Of a stretch of 50,569 nt of DNA, positions 1 through 9,903 are shown piece by piece; the stretch's first letter is position 1, and each line of letters starts with the position of its first letter. Origin of the DNA: an uncultured Burkholderiales bacterium (GTDB lineage Bacteria; Pseudomonadota; Gammaproteobacteria; Burkholderiales; Burkholderiaceae_C); the NCBI GenBank assembly GCA_937891665.1, contig CALAGS010000166.1:1-50569 (forward strand). The letters run 5' to 3'. Both the position numbers and the translations under genes were made by a program. The notes under the pieces were generated by a model, which saw only the letters and a list, made by a program, of their open reading frames with translations, had not been told where the DNA came from and did not search any database.

Positions 1-94
1 CATGGTGGGGTACCACAAATCGTCAGCCCCCCTTAGCCTTTATCCCCTTTGATTGGGAATTAATGTTGCTCTGACCCCAATTAAATGACCCCGA
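1..94. other. Left-edge intergenic stretch
   Basis: No coding region is supported here. A CAT at 1-3 could be the first codon of a minus-strand gene lying outside the window, but no ribosome binding site is obvious next to it. Apart from the TGACCCC repeat, nothing else is seen. Confidence 0.4.
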
Positions 95-99
95 TTAAA
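72..99. repeat. Two-copy 14-bp direct repeat resembling a RAYT/REP-type remnant
   Basis: TGACCCCAATTAAA (72-85) is followed without a gap by TGACCCCGATTAAA (86-99), 13 of 14 bases identical. The second copy contains the stop codon of the permease gene (95-97). Sequences of the form TGACCCCAATTAA are familiar around REP-associated tyrosine transposases, so a remnant of such an element is possible. No transposase is visible in the window. Confidence 0.4.
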
Positions 100-994
100 T
101 TTTCGCGCTCACGATCATGGCACTGCCGATCACGGTCATGGCGCCACCCCACCACGCGCCTGATGCAGGTTTGCGGCGGTAGACGATCCACAAAAGGGGT
201 AGCAACAAAACTGGTGCGATGGATGAAAAGATGGCCACCAAATTGGCTTGGCCAGTCTTCAAAGCTTGGAGAATCAAAGTCATGCCGATCACCATGGACA
301 CAGTGGCGCTTAAGGCCGTGTTGAGCAAAATTTTCCAATTGAGCGGGTTCTTCAATTTAGACAAGCCCAGGCCAAGCCACAACAGCAAAAGGTGGGCACC
401 AAAGCTGGCTGTGACGCGCACTGCTGATGCCGACACAGCATCGATGCCGGTACTCATCAAAGGCTTCATCATGAGGGTGGCAACAGCCATACCCAAAGCC
501 GCCAACAAACCCATTGCCACGCCCATCCAAAGGGTGCCACGGGTATTTTCCCAAACGTGGGTTTCCTCTTCGCGTCGGCCCCACAAAGTGGCCACCATGA
601 CGCCCGACACCAAAACGCTACTGCCCATGAGCGTCCAGCCCCACAGTGTTTCACCCAAGAACAACCAAGCCAATAAAGCAGAAAAAAGCGAGTGCGTGGC
701 AAACAAGACACCCGAGCGCCTTGGCCCGAGTCTGTTCATGCAGACGAACAATGCTGTATCGCCTACCAAGATGCCAATCCAACTGGAAACAGAAAGCCAT
801 GCGATGCTTTCAAAGGTGAGTTCCGGCCAACGACCCACATAAATTGCGGCGATCCACAACAAGCACATGGCAAAAAACAAACGCCACCGTGTGAAAGCAA
901 AAGCGCCCATCTGAGCGGCGGCATTGGCAGAGAACAAAGCACCAATGGCCCAACAGCCAGAGGCCATTGCAGCCAACAACTCAGGTGCAAGCAT
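95..994 (-). CDS. DMT-superfamily (EamA-type) permease
   Basis: This 299-residue protein is almost entirely hydrophobic, with about ten predicted membrane segments in two similar halves. That is the usual size and layout of EamA/drug-metabolite transporters of the inner membrane. The N-terminus (MLAPELLAAMASGCWAIGAL) runs directly into the first helix, and the conserved 'GDTALF' and 'ILQALKTGQANLVAIFSSIAP' style segments fit the family. Its ATG overlaps the pmbA stop codon by one base (TAATG), so it is probably translated after pmbA from the same mRNA. The substrate cannot be told from sequence; family members export amino acids, nucleosides or other metabolites. Confidence 0.85.
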   Translation of the reverse strand: MLAPELLAAMASGCWAIGALFSANAAAQMGAFAFTRWRLFFAMCLLWIAAIYVGRWPELTFESIAWLSVSSWIGILVGDTALFVCMNRLGPRRSGVLFATHSLFSALLAWLFLGETLWGWTLMGSSVLVSGVMVATLWGRREEETHVWENTRGTLWMGVAMGLLAALGMAVATLMMKPLMSTGIDAVSASAVRVTASFGAHLLLLWLGLGLSKLKNPLNWKILLNTALSATVSMVIGMTLILQALKTGQANLVAIFSSIAPVLLLPLLWIVYRRKPASGAWWGGAMTVIGSAMIVSAKI

Positions 995-2430
995 TAAGAA
1001 CCCGCGACCTTCATCCTATTGACCAACACCGAGCCAATGGTTTTAGCGCCATAGTTGTAGGCATCTGCACCTACCGCATCAATGCCTTTGAACATGGTTT
1101 TTAAATTACCAGCAATGGTAATTTCGTGCACAGGGAAAGCAATTTCACCGTTCTCGACCCAGAAGCCTGATGCACCGCGTGAGTAGTCGCCCGTGACGTA
1201 ATTCACACCCTGCCCCATGAGTTCAATCACGAACAAACCGGTGCCCAATTTTTGCAGCATGGCTTGGAGGTCATCGTCTGAACGCGTCAACTTGGACGAC
1301 ATGATCAAGTTGTGCGAGCCACCGGCATTGCCTGTGGTCTTCATGCCCAATTTGCGTGCTGAGTAGCTGCTCAAGAAGTAGCCTTCGACACGGCCACTCG
1401 AGACCACTTTGCGCTTTAAACCGCGCACGCCTTCATCGTCAAAAGGTGAGCTACCCTTGCCACGCAACACATGAGGATCTTCCGAAATTTCAATGTGCTT
1501 GGGAAAAACTTGCTTGCCCATGGAGTCCAACAAGAAACTGCTTTTGCGGTACAAAGAACCGCCACTCACGGCCTGCACAAAGCCGCCCAACAATCCGGCT
1601 GCCACTGGAGACTCAAACAAAACCGGGCACTCTGTGGTGGGTATTTTGCGGCTGCCTAAACGACTTAATGCGCGCTCGGCGGCGTACCGTCCCACGGCTT
1701 CAGGCGTGGCCATTTGATCTGCTGCGCGCATGGAGGTGTACCAAGCATCGCGTTGCATTTCTGCATTTTTACCCGGCAGTGATGCAATGGGCGCCACGGA
1801 CATGCTATGACGTGAACTGGCATAACCGCCCCGAAATCCGTGCGTGTGGGCACTGAAGAAATGGCTCTGCTGTGCAGACACGCCAGCACCTTCACTGTTG
1901 GTAATGCGTCGACTGGTTTTGAGCGCGGCGGCTTCACAAGCCAAAGCCAACTTGGCCGCCTCTTCGCTGTTGATTGACCAAGGATGAAACAAATCCAATT
2001 CAGGTTGAAGCTTGGCAATGTCGTCTTCATCAGGCAAGCCTGCAGTCGGATCTTCAGCGGTGAAACGTGCAATGTCGAAGGCTGCTTGGACGGTTTGCTG
2101 AATGGCAGCCTCTGAAAAGTCAGACGTGCTGGCGTTACCGCGTCTGTGGCCCACATACACCGTGACGCCCAAGGACTTGTCCCGATTGCGCTCCACTGTT
2201 TCTAACTCTCCCTTGCGCACGCTCACACTCAACCCGCAGCCTTCAGAGGCTTCGGCCCCTGCATCGGTGGCACCGATTTTTTTGGCGTGTTTCAAGGCAG
2301 AATCAACCAAACCCTCAAAAAAGTTGCGGCTGTAGCTGAAACCGTCATGCGCATGCGCGTTGTGAGTCTTGGAAGGGGCCTTGGCAGTCTGGGGCTTGGT
2401 TTTTTTCATCATTTGCGTCGAATTCGTCAA
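994..2430 (-). CDS. pmbA: TldE/PmbA, subunit of the TldD-TldE metalloprotease
   Basis: The 478-residue protein matches PmbA/TldE, which pairs with TldD to degrade or mature peptides such as microcin B17 and the CcdA antitoxin in the cytoplasm. In the known complex the zinc site is in TldD, and no HExxxH is seen here, as expected for TldE. Family features include the N-terminal 'ASEGCGLSVSVRKGELETVE' strand region, 'SRRITNSEGAGVS' and the C-terminal 'GDYSRGASGFWVENGEI'. The first 30 residues are low complexity and start choice is uncertain (Met1, Met7 or Met8). tldD is not in the window. The gene is divergent from darP, with 74 bp between them, an arrangement that fits other betaproteobacteria. 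Confidence 0.93.
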   Translation of the reverse strand: MTNSTQMMKKTKPQTAKAPSKTHNAHAHDGFSYSRNFFEGLVDSALKHAKKIGATDAGAEASEGCGLSVSVRKGELETVERNRDKSLGVTVYVGHRRGNASTSDFSEAAIQQTVQAAFDIARFTAEDPTAGLPDEDDIAKLQPELDLFHPWSINSEEAAKLALACEAAALKTSRRITNSEGAGVSAQQSHFFSAHTHGFRGGYASSRHSMSVAPIASLPGKNAEMQRDAWYTSMRAADQMATPEAVGRYAAERALSRLGSRKIPTTECPVLFESPVAAGLLGGFVQAVSGGSLYRKSSFLLDSMGKQVFPKHIEISEDPHVLRGKGSSPFDDEGVRGLKRKVVSSGRVEGYFLSSYSARKLGMKTTGNAGGSHNLIMSSKLTRSDDDLQAMLQKLGTGLFVIELMGQGVNYVTGDYSRGASGFWVENGEIAFPVHEITIAGNLKTMFKGIDAVGADAYNYGAKTIGSVLVNRMKVAGS

Positions 2431-2504
2431 AACAGTCGATTATTTAAAATTCACAGTGAAGGCTATGATACTTGCCGTCCCGCTGAAAAGGCTTAAGAGC
2501 TCAC

Positions 2505-3164
2505 ATGTCCCGTAAATTCAAAAAAGGTTATTTCGTTCAAGGTCAATTTGTTGCCGAAGGCAGTGAGCTTGACCTCGAACTCAAACGCGAGCTCAAGGGG
2601 GGCGATGAACCCAGCCGCACTGACCTTAAAAAAGAGAGCGATGAGCTTCAGAAACTGGGTGAGAGTCTATTGGATTTACGCCCCGATCTGATGGCCAAAG
2701 CCGACCTGCCCGAAAAATTGGTCGATGCCGTGGCGGATGCCAAGCGAATTACCAACTTTGAAGGCAAGCGCCGTCAAATGCAATTCATTGGCAAGCTCAT
2801 GCGCAAACTCGACGATGACGTCATTGAAAGCGTCAAGGCCGCCCTGCTAGAACAGAACCAAGGGTCGGCACAAGAGACATTGCAACTGCACTTGGCTGAG
2901 CAATGGCGCGACCGCTTAATCAGTGATGACGATGCATGTGGCGAATGGCTGAAAAACTTTCCAGATACCGACAGCCAACAATTGCGCGCCCTGATTCGGC
3001 AAGCACGCAAAGATGCGCCCGCCATTTCTGCGGCCAGTGTTTCTCAAGGCTTGGCGCCAAGGCAAAGTCGCGCTTACCGCGAAATATTTCAGCTGGTGCG
3101 CGCAGAAATGAGCAGCGCCTCGCAAGGCAACTCTGCCAACCAATTCAACGACGACGATGAATAA
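2505..3164 (+). CDS. darP: DarP/YjgA ribosome-associated protein (DUF615)
   Basis: A 219-residue charged, helical, soluble protein of the DUF615 family. In E. coli the homologue DarP (YjgA) binds late 50S precursors and helps the peptidyl-transferase centre mature. The recognisable core is 'RRQMQFIGKLMRKLDDDVIE' near residues 88-107, followed by 'HLAEQWRDRLI' and 'LRALIRQARKD'. The C-terminus is acidic (NDDDE). The divergent pairing with pmbA is typical of proteobacteria. mogA begins only 3-9 bases after the stop, suggesting one transcript. Residues 1-60 are less conserved. Confidence 0.93.
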   Translation: MSRKFKKGYFVQGQFVAEGSELDLELKRELKGGDEPSRTDLKKESDELQKLGESLLDLRPDLMAKADLPEKLVDAVADAKRITNFEGKRRQMQFIGKLMRKLDDDVIESVKAALLEQNQGSAQETLQLHLAEQWRDRLISDDDACGEWLKNFPDTDSQQLRALIRQARKDAPAISAASVSQGLAPRQSRAYREIFQLVRAEMSSASQGNSANQFNDDDE

Positions 3165-3167
3165 ACA

Positions 3168-3791
3168 TTGAACATGACGCCATCACAAGTCACATCAAGC
3201 ACCGAGCACGATCCCGTCAAAATTGGCATCGTCTCCATCAGCGACCGTGCCAGTACGGGCGTCTACGAAGACAAAGGACTGCCAGCTCTTCAAACATGGC
3301 TTGGCCATGCCTTGAAAAACCCACTGCAATTCGAGCCTCGACTTATTCCTGACGAAAAAGAGCGCATCAGTGCCACGCTGATTGAATTGGTGGAGGCTGG
3401 CTGCAGTTTGGTGCTCACGACAGGCGGCACAGGCCCAGCCATTCGAGATGTCACCCCAGAAGCAACCTTGGCTGTAGCCGACAAAGAGATGCCTGGCTTT
3501 GGCGAACAAATGCGTCAGATCAGTTTGAAATTTGTGCCCACAGCCATCCTCTCAAGACAAGTGGCCGTCATTCGGGGTCAAAGTTTGATCATCAATCTTC
3601 CTGGCCAACCCAAATCGATTGCTGAGACTTTAGAAGGTTTGAAAGACAGCCAAGGGCAAAGCGTGGTGCACGGCATTTTTGCGGCCGTCCCCTACTGCAT
3701 TGATTTGATTGGAGGTCCTTATTTGGAAACACACGATGAAGTTTGCAAAGCCTTCAGACCCAAAACGGCCATCCGCCCTTCAAAACCTTGA
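3168..3791 (+). CDS. mog: Molybdopterin adenylyltransferase MogA
   Basis: MogA activates molybdopterin by adenylylation so that molybdate can be inserted during molybdenum cofactor synthesis. The Rossmann-like MoCF domain is clear: 'KIGIVSISDRASTGVYEDKG' near the start, and the phosphate-binding 'TTGGTGPAIRDVTPEAT' near residues 84-100. 'QSLIINLPGQPKSIAETLEG' lies in the last third. The frame opens at a TTG (3168), but an ATG two codons later (3174) is the more likely start, giving 205 residues. The gene follows darP closely and is convergent with cysE, with 3 bp between the stops. Confidence 0.93.
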   Translation: MNMTPSQVTSSTEHDPVKIGIVSISDRASTGVYEDKGLPALQTWLGHALKNPLQFEPRLIPDEKERISATLIELVEAGCSLVLTTGGTGPAIRDVTPEATLAVADKEMPGFGEQMRQISLKFVPTAILSRQVAVIRGQSLIINLPGQPKSIAETLEGLKDSQGQSVVHGIFAAVPYCIDLIGGPYLETHDEVCKAFRPKTAIRPSKP

Positions 3792-3794
3792 GAG

Positions 3795-4574
3795 TTACTT
3801 GTCCAGCAACTGATTGAGTTTTTCAGCTTCAAAGGTTTCGCGCTTGGCTGCATCGTCAGGCATTTGAAGGGTCGCTGAATTGCCAGCTTCTGAATTCATT
3901 TTTTCAAGCGCTTGCCAGAGCATGGCAATTTGATGTTCTTGACTGGCTGCGTTGTCGATCAATCCGCGCATCGCTTGCGACAAGGGATCGTCGTTTTGTG
4001 TCACGCCATAAGCTGAGAAACCCATTTTGGATGCTGTTGCTTCGCGCTGTACATCGGCATCTTCCTGAATGATGCGCGCTGGATTGCCCACTGCGGTAGC
4101 GCCTTCTGGCACAGGCTTGGTCACCACTGCGTTGGACCCCACTTTAGCGCCATCACCGACAGTGAATCCGCCCAACACTTTGGCGCCTGCGCCAATGACC
4201 ACATCTTTGCCCAAAGTAGGATGGCGCTTTGCACCTTTGTACAAAGATGTGCCGCCCAGGGTCACGCCGTGGTAAATGGTGCAACCGTCGCCAATCTCGG
4301 CTGTTTCACCAATCACGATGCCCATTCCATGATCAAAAAATACCCGCTCGCCCAACTTGGCGCCTGGGTGAATTTCAATGCCCGTGACCCAGCGTGAAAA
4401 ATTGGAGATAAATCGGCCCAACCATTTGAACCCCATGTGCCAGCAAGCATGGGCCCACCTGTGCATGACCACTGCATGAAGTCCTGGGTAACACGTGAGC
4501 ACTTCCCAGGCTGTGCGCGCAGCAGGATCACGGTCAAGGATGCATTGAATGTCGGAATGGATGCGAGAGAACAT
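3795..4574 (-). CDS. cysE: Serine O-acetyltransferase CysE
   Basis: CysE makes O-acetylserine from serine and acetyl-CoA, the first step of cysteine synthesis. The 259-residue protein has a short helical N-terminus ('DPAARTAWEVLTCYPGLHAV') and then a left-handed beta-helix of hexapeptide repeats, roughly residues 65-175. Within it 'HPGAKLGERVFFDHGMGIVI' carries the catalytic Asp-His region and 'YHGVTLGGTSL' follows. The last 80 residues form a tail that looks helical and is longer than in short CysE forms. trmJ ends 23 bp upstream on the same strand, so both are probably co-transcribed. SRPBCC-type feedback or CysK binding cannot be judged from sequence; the C-terminus is DK rather than the usual Ile that docks in CysK. 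Confidence 0.94.
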   Translation of the reverse strand: MFSRIHSDIQCILDRDPAARTAWEVLTCYPGLHAVVMHRWAHACWHMGFKWLGRFISNFSRWVTGIEIHPGAKLGERVFFDHGMGIVIGETAEIGDGCTIYHGVTLGGTSLYKGAKRHPTLGKDVVIGAGAKVLGGFTVGDGAKVGSNAVVTKPVPEGATAVGNPARIIQEDADVQREATASKMGFSAYGVTQNDDPLSQAMRGLIDNAASQEHQIAMLWQALEKMNSEAGNSATLQMPDDAAKRETFEAEKLNQLLDK

Positions 4575-4597
4575 AAGCCAATTGTTTTGCGACGAGT

Positions 4598-5380
4598 CTA
4601 CCTTTTTGCGTGAGCTGTTTCGATCATGGCTTTAGCAACACCTCTGAGAATATGGATTTCTTCCGGCGTCAGGTCGGCTCGATTGAACAGTTGATTCAAA
4701 CGGGGCATGAGTTTTTTAGGGGCCAAAGGATCGAGGAAGCCAATTTCAACCAAGGCCTTTTCCAAATGACTTAGCATTCCCGCAACTTGAGCCGCATCGG
4801 CCAAATTCGATTCATGCACAGGGGATACAACAGGAAAGCCACCCAAAGCCAAACGCCATTCATAGGCCACCAATTGAATGGCTGCAGCCAAATTCAAAGA
4901 GCCAAACGTCGGATTGGTGGGAATAGACAAAGCCACATGGCACTTGTAGACATCCTCGTTTGTCATGCCAAAGCGTTCGGAGCCAAACAAAAACCCCATC
5001 GACGAAATGACCTCTTTCGGCTTAGGTTCATCGGCTTTGAATGCATCCATTTGAGCCAGCGCAAGAGACCGACCCAACAAGCCTTCAAAGTGCTCTCTGG
5101 GTGATCTTGTTGGAGGGCCGAAATCACGCGGTGTCATGGCTGTGGCACACAGATGAGAGATGCCCTCACAAGCCTCTTCTAGGGTGTCCACAATGCGGGT
5201 TTTGTCCAGCACATCGTTGGCGCCACTGGCCCTTTGGATGGTTTCTTCTTTGCGCAAAATGTTGGCATAGCGCGGTGCCACCAACACCATTTCATCGAAT
5301 CCCATGACCTTCAAGGCACGGGCGGCCGCACCCACATTGCCTGGGTGGCTGGTTTCAATCAAGATAAATCGGGTTCGCAT
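4598..5380 (-). CDS. trmJ: tRNA (cytidine/uridine-32-2'-O)-methyltransferase TrmJ
   Basis: A SPOUT-fold methyltransferase of 260 residues that uses S-adenosylmethionine to methylate the ribose of position 32 in tRNA. The three SPOUT motifs are seen: 'ETSHPGNVGAAARALKVMGF' (residues 9-28), 'GFLFGSERFGMTNEDV' (about 128-143) and 'IPTNPTFGSLNLAAAIQLVA' (about 153-172), where the trefoil knot binds the cofactor. The C-terminal helical extension (about residues 195-260) is typical of TrmJ rather than TrmH or TrmL. It is divergent from suhB across a 141-bp gap and lies upstream of cysE. Confidence 0.93.
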   Translation of the reverse strand: MRTRFILIETSHPGNVGAAARALKVMGFDEMVLVAPRYANILRKEETIQRASGANDVLDKTRIVDTLEEACEGISHLCATAMTPRDFGPPTRSPREHFEGLLGRSLALAQMDAFKADEPKPKEVISSMGFLFGSERFGMTNEDVYKCHVALSIPTNPTFGSLNLAAAIQLVAYEWRLALGGFPVVSPVHESNLADAAQVAGMLSHLEKALVEIGFLDPLAPKKLMPRLNQLFNRADLTPEEIHILRGVAKAMIETAHAKR

Positions 5381-5521
5381 AGGGTCTATTGTCCCAGTTC
5401 CAAGTGCTCAAAATGAGCAAAACGAACTGTGGTCTGCGCCGAGGGTCAAATTTCATGGGAAAATGCGGGCATTCGCCTCTGACATCGCACAGAGGAACTC
5501 AGGTTTTGCTCTTAAAAATTC

Positions 5522-6412
5522 ATGTCGACAAATCTCCACCCCATGCTCAACGTAGCCGTCAAGGCTGCACGCGCCGCCGGCGCCATCATCAACCGCGCCG
5601 CTTTGGATGTGGAGGCTGTTCGAATTTCGCAAAAACAAGTGAATGACTTCGTGACCGAAGTCGATTTGGCCAGCGAAAACACCATCATCGAAACCCTTCT
5701 GACCGCCTACCCTCATCACGGCATCTTGGCCGAAGAGTCTGGCAAAACGCATGGCAACCCCGATGCCGATCATGTTTGGATCATCGATCCGCTTGATGGC
5801 ACCACCAACTTCATTCACGGTTTTCCTGTTTACTGCGTCAGCATTGCGTTGGCCGTCAATGGCAAAGTAGAACAAGCTGTGGTCTACGACCCCTCACGCA
5901 ACGATTTGTTCACAGCCACCAAAGGCCGCGGCGCCTACATGAACGACCGCCGCTTGCGCACCAGCAAGCGCACCCAAATGCATGAGTGCCTTATTTCCAC
6001 AGGCTTCCCCTTCCGTCCGGGTGACAACTTCAACCAATACCTGCGCATGATGGGCGAGGTGATGCAGCGCACCGAGGGTCTGCGCAGGCCGGGTGCTGCG
6101 GCCTTGGATTTGGCTTATGTAGCCGCTGGTTTTACAGATGCATTCTTCGAAACAGGTCTTCAGTCTTGGGATGTTGCTGCGGGCTCCTTGCTGGTCACTG
6201 AAGCGGGTGGCTTGGTGGGCAACTTCACGGGCGAAGCCGATTTCTTGGATCAAAAAGAATGCTTGGCAGGTACGCCCAAAATTTACGGACAGCTGGTGCC
6301 TATTCTTAGCAAGTACAGCAAATTTGCCAGTGCTGGCGAAAAAGCGGCCATGCGTGCAGCCGACATCAAAGATACGGAAGCGCGCCAAACCTCAACCGAC
6401 AGCCCCATCTAA
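5522..6412 (+). CDS. suhB: Inositol-1-monophosphatase / SuhB
   Basis: SuhB is a magnesium-dependent phosphatase; in enterobacteria it also joins the rRNA antitermination complex. The metal-binding signature '[14 protein letters not shown]' lies at about residues 89-102, an upstream acidic ligand is in '[12 protein letters not shown]', and the second signature '[15 protein letters not shown]' is at about 214-228. The length (296 residues) exceeds the E. coli protein by about 30 residues, mostly in a polar C-terminal tail. mutS starts 4 bases after its stop, and the following hydrolase is equally close, so the three probably form one operon. A role in antitermination is inference from the family. 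Confidence 0.93.
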   Translation: MSTNLHPMLNVAVKAARAAGAIINRAALDVEAVRISQKQVNDFVTEVDLASENTIIETLLTAYPHHGILAEESGKTHGNPDADHVWIIDPLDGTTNFIHGFPVYCVSIALAVNGKVEQAVVYDPSRNDLFTATKGRGAYMNDRRLRTSKRTQMHECLISTGFPFRPGDNFNQYLRMMGEVMQRTEGLRRPGAAALDLAYVAAGFTDAFFETGLQSWDVAAGSLLVTEAGGLVGNFTGEADFLDQKECLAGTPKIYGQLVPILSKYSKFASAGEKAAMRAADIKDTEARQTSTDSPI

Positions 6413-6415
6413 ACC

Positions 6416-9076
6416 ATGACCGGCGCGCTCGACTTGAGTGCTCACACGCCCATGATGCAGCAGTATCTGCGCATCAAGGCGGAGTTCCCTGACACCCTGC
6501 TTTTTTACCGGATGGGTGACTTTTACGAAATGTTCTTTGAAGACGCCGAGCGTGCAGCGGGCCTCATGGACATCACTCTCACGCACCGCGGTCAAACAGC
6601 AGGCAAGCCCATTGCCATGGCCGGTGTGCCCTTTCATTCTGTCGAAAACTATTTGGCCAAGCTCATCAAGCTGGGCGAGTCGGTGGCCATCTGCGAGCAA
6701 GTGGGCGATGTGGCCACCAGCAAGGGGCCTGTAGAGCGCAAAGTGGTGCGCGTTGTCACACCAGGCACGCTCACAGACACTGAGTTGCTGTCTGACAAAA
6801 GCGAAGCCATTTTGTTGTCATTGCACATTGCGCCCCGCAATGCGTGCGGCATGGCTTGGCTGAGTGTCACGCAAGGTATCTTGCATTTGGCTGAATGCAC
6901 GCACGATGAATTGGCCGATTGGCTTGAGAGAATTGCACCCAGCGAGTTGTTGGTCAGCGCCAGCATCACACCTAAATGGGAACAACAACTTCAATCAATG
7001 CGCTTGGGTCAACGTGGCATGGCTTTGTCACTCACGCTGCGGCCCGACTTTCAATACGAATCTGGTTTGGGTCATAGCAAACTGATCAAACAGCTCAATG
7101 TGGCCAGCCTGGCCGCATGGGATGCCGACAAGCTCAGTCATGCACATGCTGCAGCAGGTGCTTTGCTCACTTATGCAGAACATACGCAAGGTCGATCACT
7201 GCCACATGTCTCGCAGCTCAAGGTGCAAAAGGCCAAAGAACTCATTGACCTGCCCACCAGCACACGCCGCAATTTAGAACTCACACAAACTTTGCGGGGC
7301 GAAGACTCGCCCACCCTCTTCTCTTTGCTAGACACTTGCATGACAGGCATGGGCAGCCGTCAACTCAAACAATGGTTGCTTAATCCACCGCGCGAAAGGC
7401 AAGTTGCGGTAGAACGTTTGGCCGCCCTTGATCAGCTGAACGACAACAGCGCAGCCGCCCAAAGCGGCGTGGCCATCTGGGTCAGATTGCGCGAACAACT
7501 CAAAGGCGCCAGCGATGTGGAGCGTATTACTGCACGCATTGCGCTTAAACAAGTGCGGCCGCGTGAATTGGTCGCCCTCAAAAATGCACTCATCCGTTCT
7601 GCATCTTTGTCGCATCACTTGCAAGACACCTTGGGCCACTTGTCCCCCACCAAGTTATTGCAGGCTATTCATTTCGATTTGCAGCCGCCCGTTGGACTCA
7701 CCGAAATATTGCAACAAGCCCTGCTAGAAGAACCCGCCAATTTAATTCGCGATGGCGGCGTGATGGCCAACGGCCTTGATTCAGAACTGGACGAACTGCG
7801 TGCCATTCAAACCAATTGCGACGACTACCTGCTTGAGTTGGAAACGCGTGAAAAAGCGCGGACTGGCATTGCCAATTTGAAAGTTCAGTTCAACAGGGTT
7901 CACGGCTTCTACATTGAAGTCACGCAAGGTCAAATCGACAAAGTACCTGACGACTACCGACGCCGTCAAACTTTGAAAAATGCCGAGCGTTTTATCACGC
8001 CCGAGCTCAAAGCCTTTGAAGACAAAGCCTTGTCTGCGCAAGAGCGTGCTTTGGCCCGCGAAAAATACCTTTACGAAATTTTGCTCGACCAACTGCAAAC
8101 CCACATTCAAGCCCTCACCAAATTGGCGCAAGCCATGGCAGCTTTGGATGCCCTTTGCACACTCACCGAGCGCGCCATCACATTGAACTGGTGCGCACCT
8201 CAGTTTGCCAAAGAGCCCTGCATTGAAATTCGCCAAGGTCGCCACCCTGTTGTTGAAGCACGATTGGCTGAAACCTCAGGCGGCAGCTTCATTGCCAACG
8301 ATTGTTTGATGAACAGCAAGCAACGTTTGCAAATCATCACGGGCCCCAACATGGGCGGCAAGTCCACCTACATGCGCCAGGTGGCGTTGATTGTGCTTTT
8401 AGCCAGCATTGGCAGTCATGTGCCTGCCAGCAGTTGCAGGCTTGGCCCCATTGATGCCATTCACACCCGCATCGGTGCTGCCGATGACTTGGCCAATGCC
8501 CAATCCACCTTCATGCTCGAGATGACCGAAGCGGCGCAAATTTTGCACAGTGCCACGCCTTTGTCCTTGGTGCTCATGGACGAAATTGGTCGCGGCACCT
8601 CCACCTTTGATGGCCTGGCCTTGGCCAGTGGCATTGCCACGCATTTGCACGACAAGACGCAAGCCTTCTCGCTGTTTGCTACACATTACTTTGAGCTCAC
8701 CGAGTTTCCCGCCACGCACCATGCGGCTTTGAACATGCACGTGGGTGCCACAGAATCGGGCAATGACATTGTCTTTTTGCATGAGCTTCAAGCGGGCCCT
8801 GCAAGCAAGAGTTATGGCGTGCAAGTAGCGCGCCTGGCTGGCATGCCCACATCTGTTTTGAACCATGCGCGTCACACTTTGACCGCATTGGAAGCCGGCG
8901 CCAATGAGAACCGCATTCAGGTCGATCTGTTTGCCCCGCCGCCTGAATCAGAGCATGCCGGGCCTTCCGCTTTAGAAGCTGCTCTGAATCAAATCGATCC
9001 CGACGCGCTCAGCCCCCGCGAAGCCTTAGAAGCACTGTACAGTTTGCAGCGCGTCTCAAAGCGTTCAGAAAATTGA
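6416..9076 (+). CDS. mutS: DNA mismatch repair protein MutS
   Basis: MutS recognises mismatches and small loops and starts methyl-directed repair with MutL. At 886 residues it is close to E. coli MutS (853). The mismatch-probing motif is in '[13 protein letters not shown]' (about residues 33-45). The ATPase carries Walker A '[14 protein letters not shown]' (about 641-654) and Walker B '[16 protein letters not shown]' (about 718-733). The helix-turn-helix dimer region is '[13 protein letters not shown]'. The C-terminal tail ends in '[16 protein letters not shown]', typical of the MutS tetramerisation segment. No frame damage is seen. The start ATG is 3 bp after the suhB stop. Confidence 0.97.
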   Translation: MTGALDLSAHTPMMQQYLRIKAEFPDTLLFYRMGDFYEMFFEDAERAAGLMDITLTHRGQTAGKPIAMAGVPFHSVENYLAKLIKLGESVAICEQVGDVATSKGPVERKVVRVVTPGTLTDTELLSDKSEAILLSLHIAPRNACGMAWLSVTQGILHLAECTHDELADWLERIAPSELLVSASITPKWEQQLQSMRLGQRGMALSLTLRPDFQYESGLGHSKLIKQLNVASLAAWDADKLSHAHAAAGALLTYAEHTQGRSLPHVSQLKVQKAKELIDLPTSTRRNLELTQTLRGEDSPTLFSLLDTCMTGMGSRQLKQWLLNPPRERQVAVERLAALDQLNDNSAAAQSGVAIWVRLREQLKGASDVERITARIALKQVRPRELVALKNALIRSASLSHHLQDTLGHLSPTKLLQAIHFDLQPPVGLTEILQQALLEEPANLIRDGGVMANGLDSELDELRAIQTNCDDYLLELETREKARTGIANLKVQFNRVHGFYIEVTQGQIDKVPDDYRRRQTLKNAERFITPELKAFEDKALSAQERALAREKYLYEILLDQLQTHIQALTKLAQAMAALDALCTLTERAITLNWCAPQFAKEPCIEIRQGRHPVVEARLAETSGGSFIANDCLMNSKQRLQIITGPNMGGKSTYMRQVALIVLLASIGSHVPASSCRLGPIDAIHTRIGAADDLANAQSTFMLEMTEAAQILHSATPLSLVLMDEIGRGTSTFDGLALASGIATHLHDKTQAFSLFATHYFELTEFPATHHAALNMHVGATESGNDIVFLHELQAGPASKSYGVQVARLAGMPTSVLNHARHTLTALEAGANENRIQVDLFAPPPESEHAGPSALEAALNQIDPDALSPREALEALYSLQRVSKRSEN

Positions 9077-9080
9077 GCCA

Positions 9081-9887
9081 ATGAACAACGTCATTTTTTC
9101 GCACGGCAATGGTTTTCCCGCCAGCACTTACCGAAGTTTCACAAACGACTTAAGCCGAAGAGGTTTCAAAGTCTCTTCGATTGAAAAGTTTGGCCACGAC
9201 CCTTTGTTTCCAGTCACCAGCAATTGGCCTTACTTGGTCCAAGAACTGGCAGATTTTGCAAAAAAGTCTGCTGATCAAACGGGCAGCAAGCCTTACCTCA
9301 TTGGACACTCTCTAGGCGGACTTCTGAGTTTGATGTGCGCTTCCAAGCACCCTGATTTAACAGCGGATGTGGTCCTTCTTGACTCACCCGTAGTGGGTGG
9401 TTGGAAAGCCAGTGCGCTCAATTTGGTCAAAAAAACCAACTGGATTGGCTCTGTGAGTCCAGGCCGAATCAGCAAATCACGCCGACAACATTGGCCCAAC
9501 ATTGAAGCTGTGATTGAGCACTTTCAACACAAGCGCGCATTTGCACACTGGCATCCTGATGCACTCAGAGACTATGCAGAATTTGGCACTCGCATCGAAA
9601 ATGGCGAGCGTGTTTTAAGCTTTGATCGCGTCATTGAAACGGCCATTTACAACACCTTGCCCCACAACTTGTCATCGATGCTCAAGCGACAACCGCTCAA
9701 ATGCAATGTGGCGTTCATTGGCGGCACACACTCTAGAGAGATGCGCCTGGTTGGCTCAGAGTTAACCGACAAAGTTTCCAAAGGCAGAGTGATGTGGCTG
9801 GATGGTTCTCACTTGTTTCCCATGGAAAAGCCCATGGCAACAGCCGCTGCCGTAGAAGCCGCCTTGCGAAACATGGGCGCGCAGTAA
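9081..9887 (+). CDS. Alpha/beta hydrolase
   Basis: A 268-residue hydrolase with the alpha/beta fold and no signal peptide, so cytoplasmic. The oxyanion-loop segment 'FSHGNGFPASTYRSF' is at residues 5-19, the nucleophile elbow is 'IGHSLGGLLS' (Ser near residue 76), and a probable catalytic His is in 'DGSHLFPMEKP' near the end. The gene begins 4 bp after mutS and likely shares its transcript, though no functional link with mismatch repair is known. It is convergent with uppP, 16 bp apart. The substrate is unknown; esterase, lipase or dienelactone-type activity would all fit. Confidence 0.85.
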   Translation: MNNVIFSHGNGFPASTYRSFTNDLSRRGFKVSSIEKFGHDPLFPVTSNWPYLVQELADFAKKSADQTGSKPYLIGHSLGGLLSLMCASKHPDLTADVVLLDSPVVGGWKASALNLVKKTNWIGSVSPGRISKSRRQHWPNIEAVIEHFQHKRAFAHWHPDALRDYAEFGTRIENGERVLSFDRVIETAIYNTLPHNLSSMLKRQPLKCNVAFIGGTHSREMRLVGSELTDKVSKGRVMWLDGSHLFPMEKPMATAAAVEAALRNMGAQ

Positions 9888-9903
9888 AAAACCTTAGGTG
9901 CCC

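Noticed and set aside
219..842. 207-codon plus-strand reading frame
   Set aside because: Antisense to the DMT permease, which has clear membrane segments and coupled start; the plus frame has no motifs.
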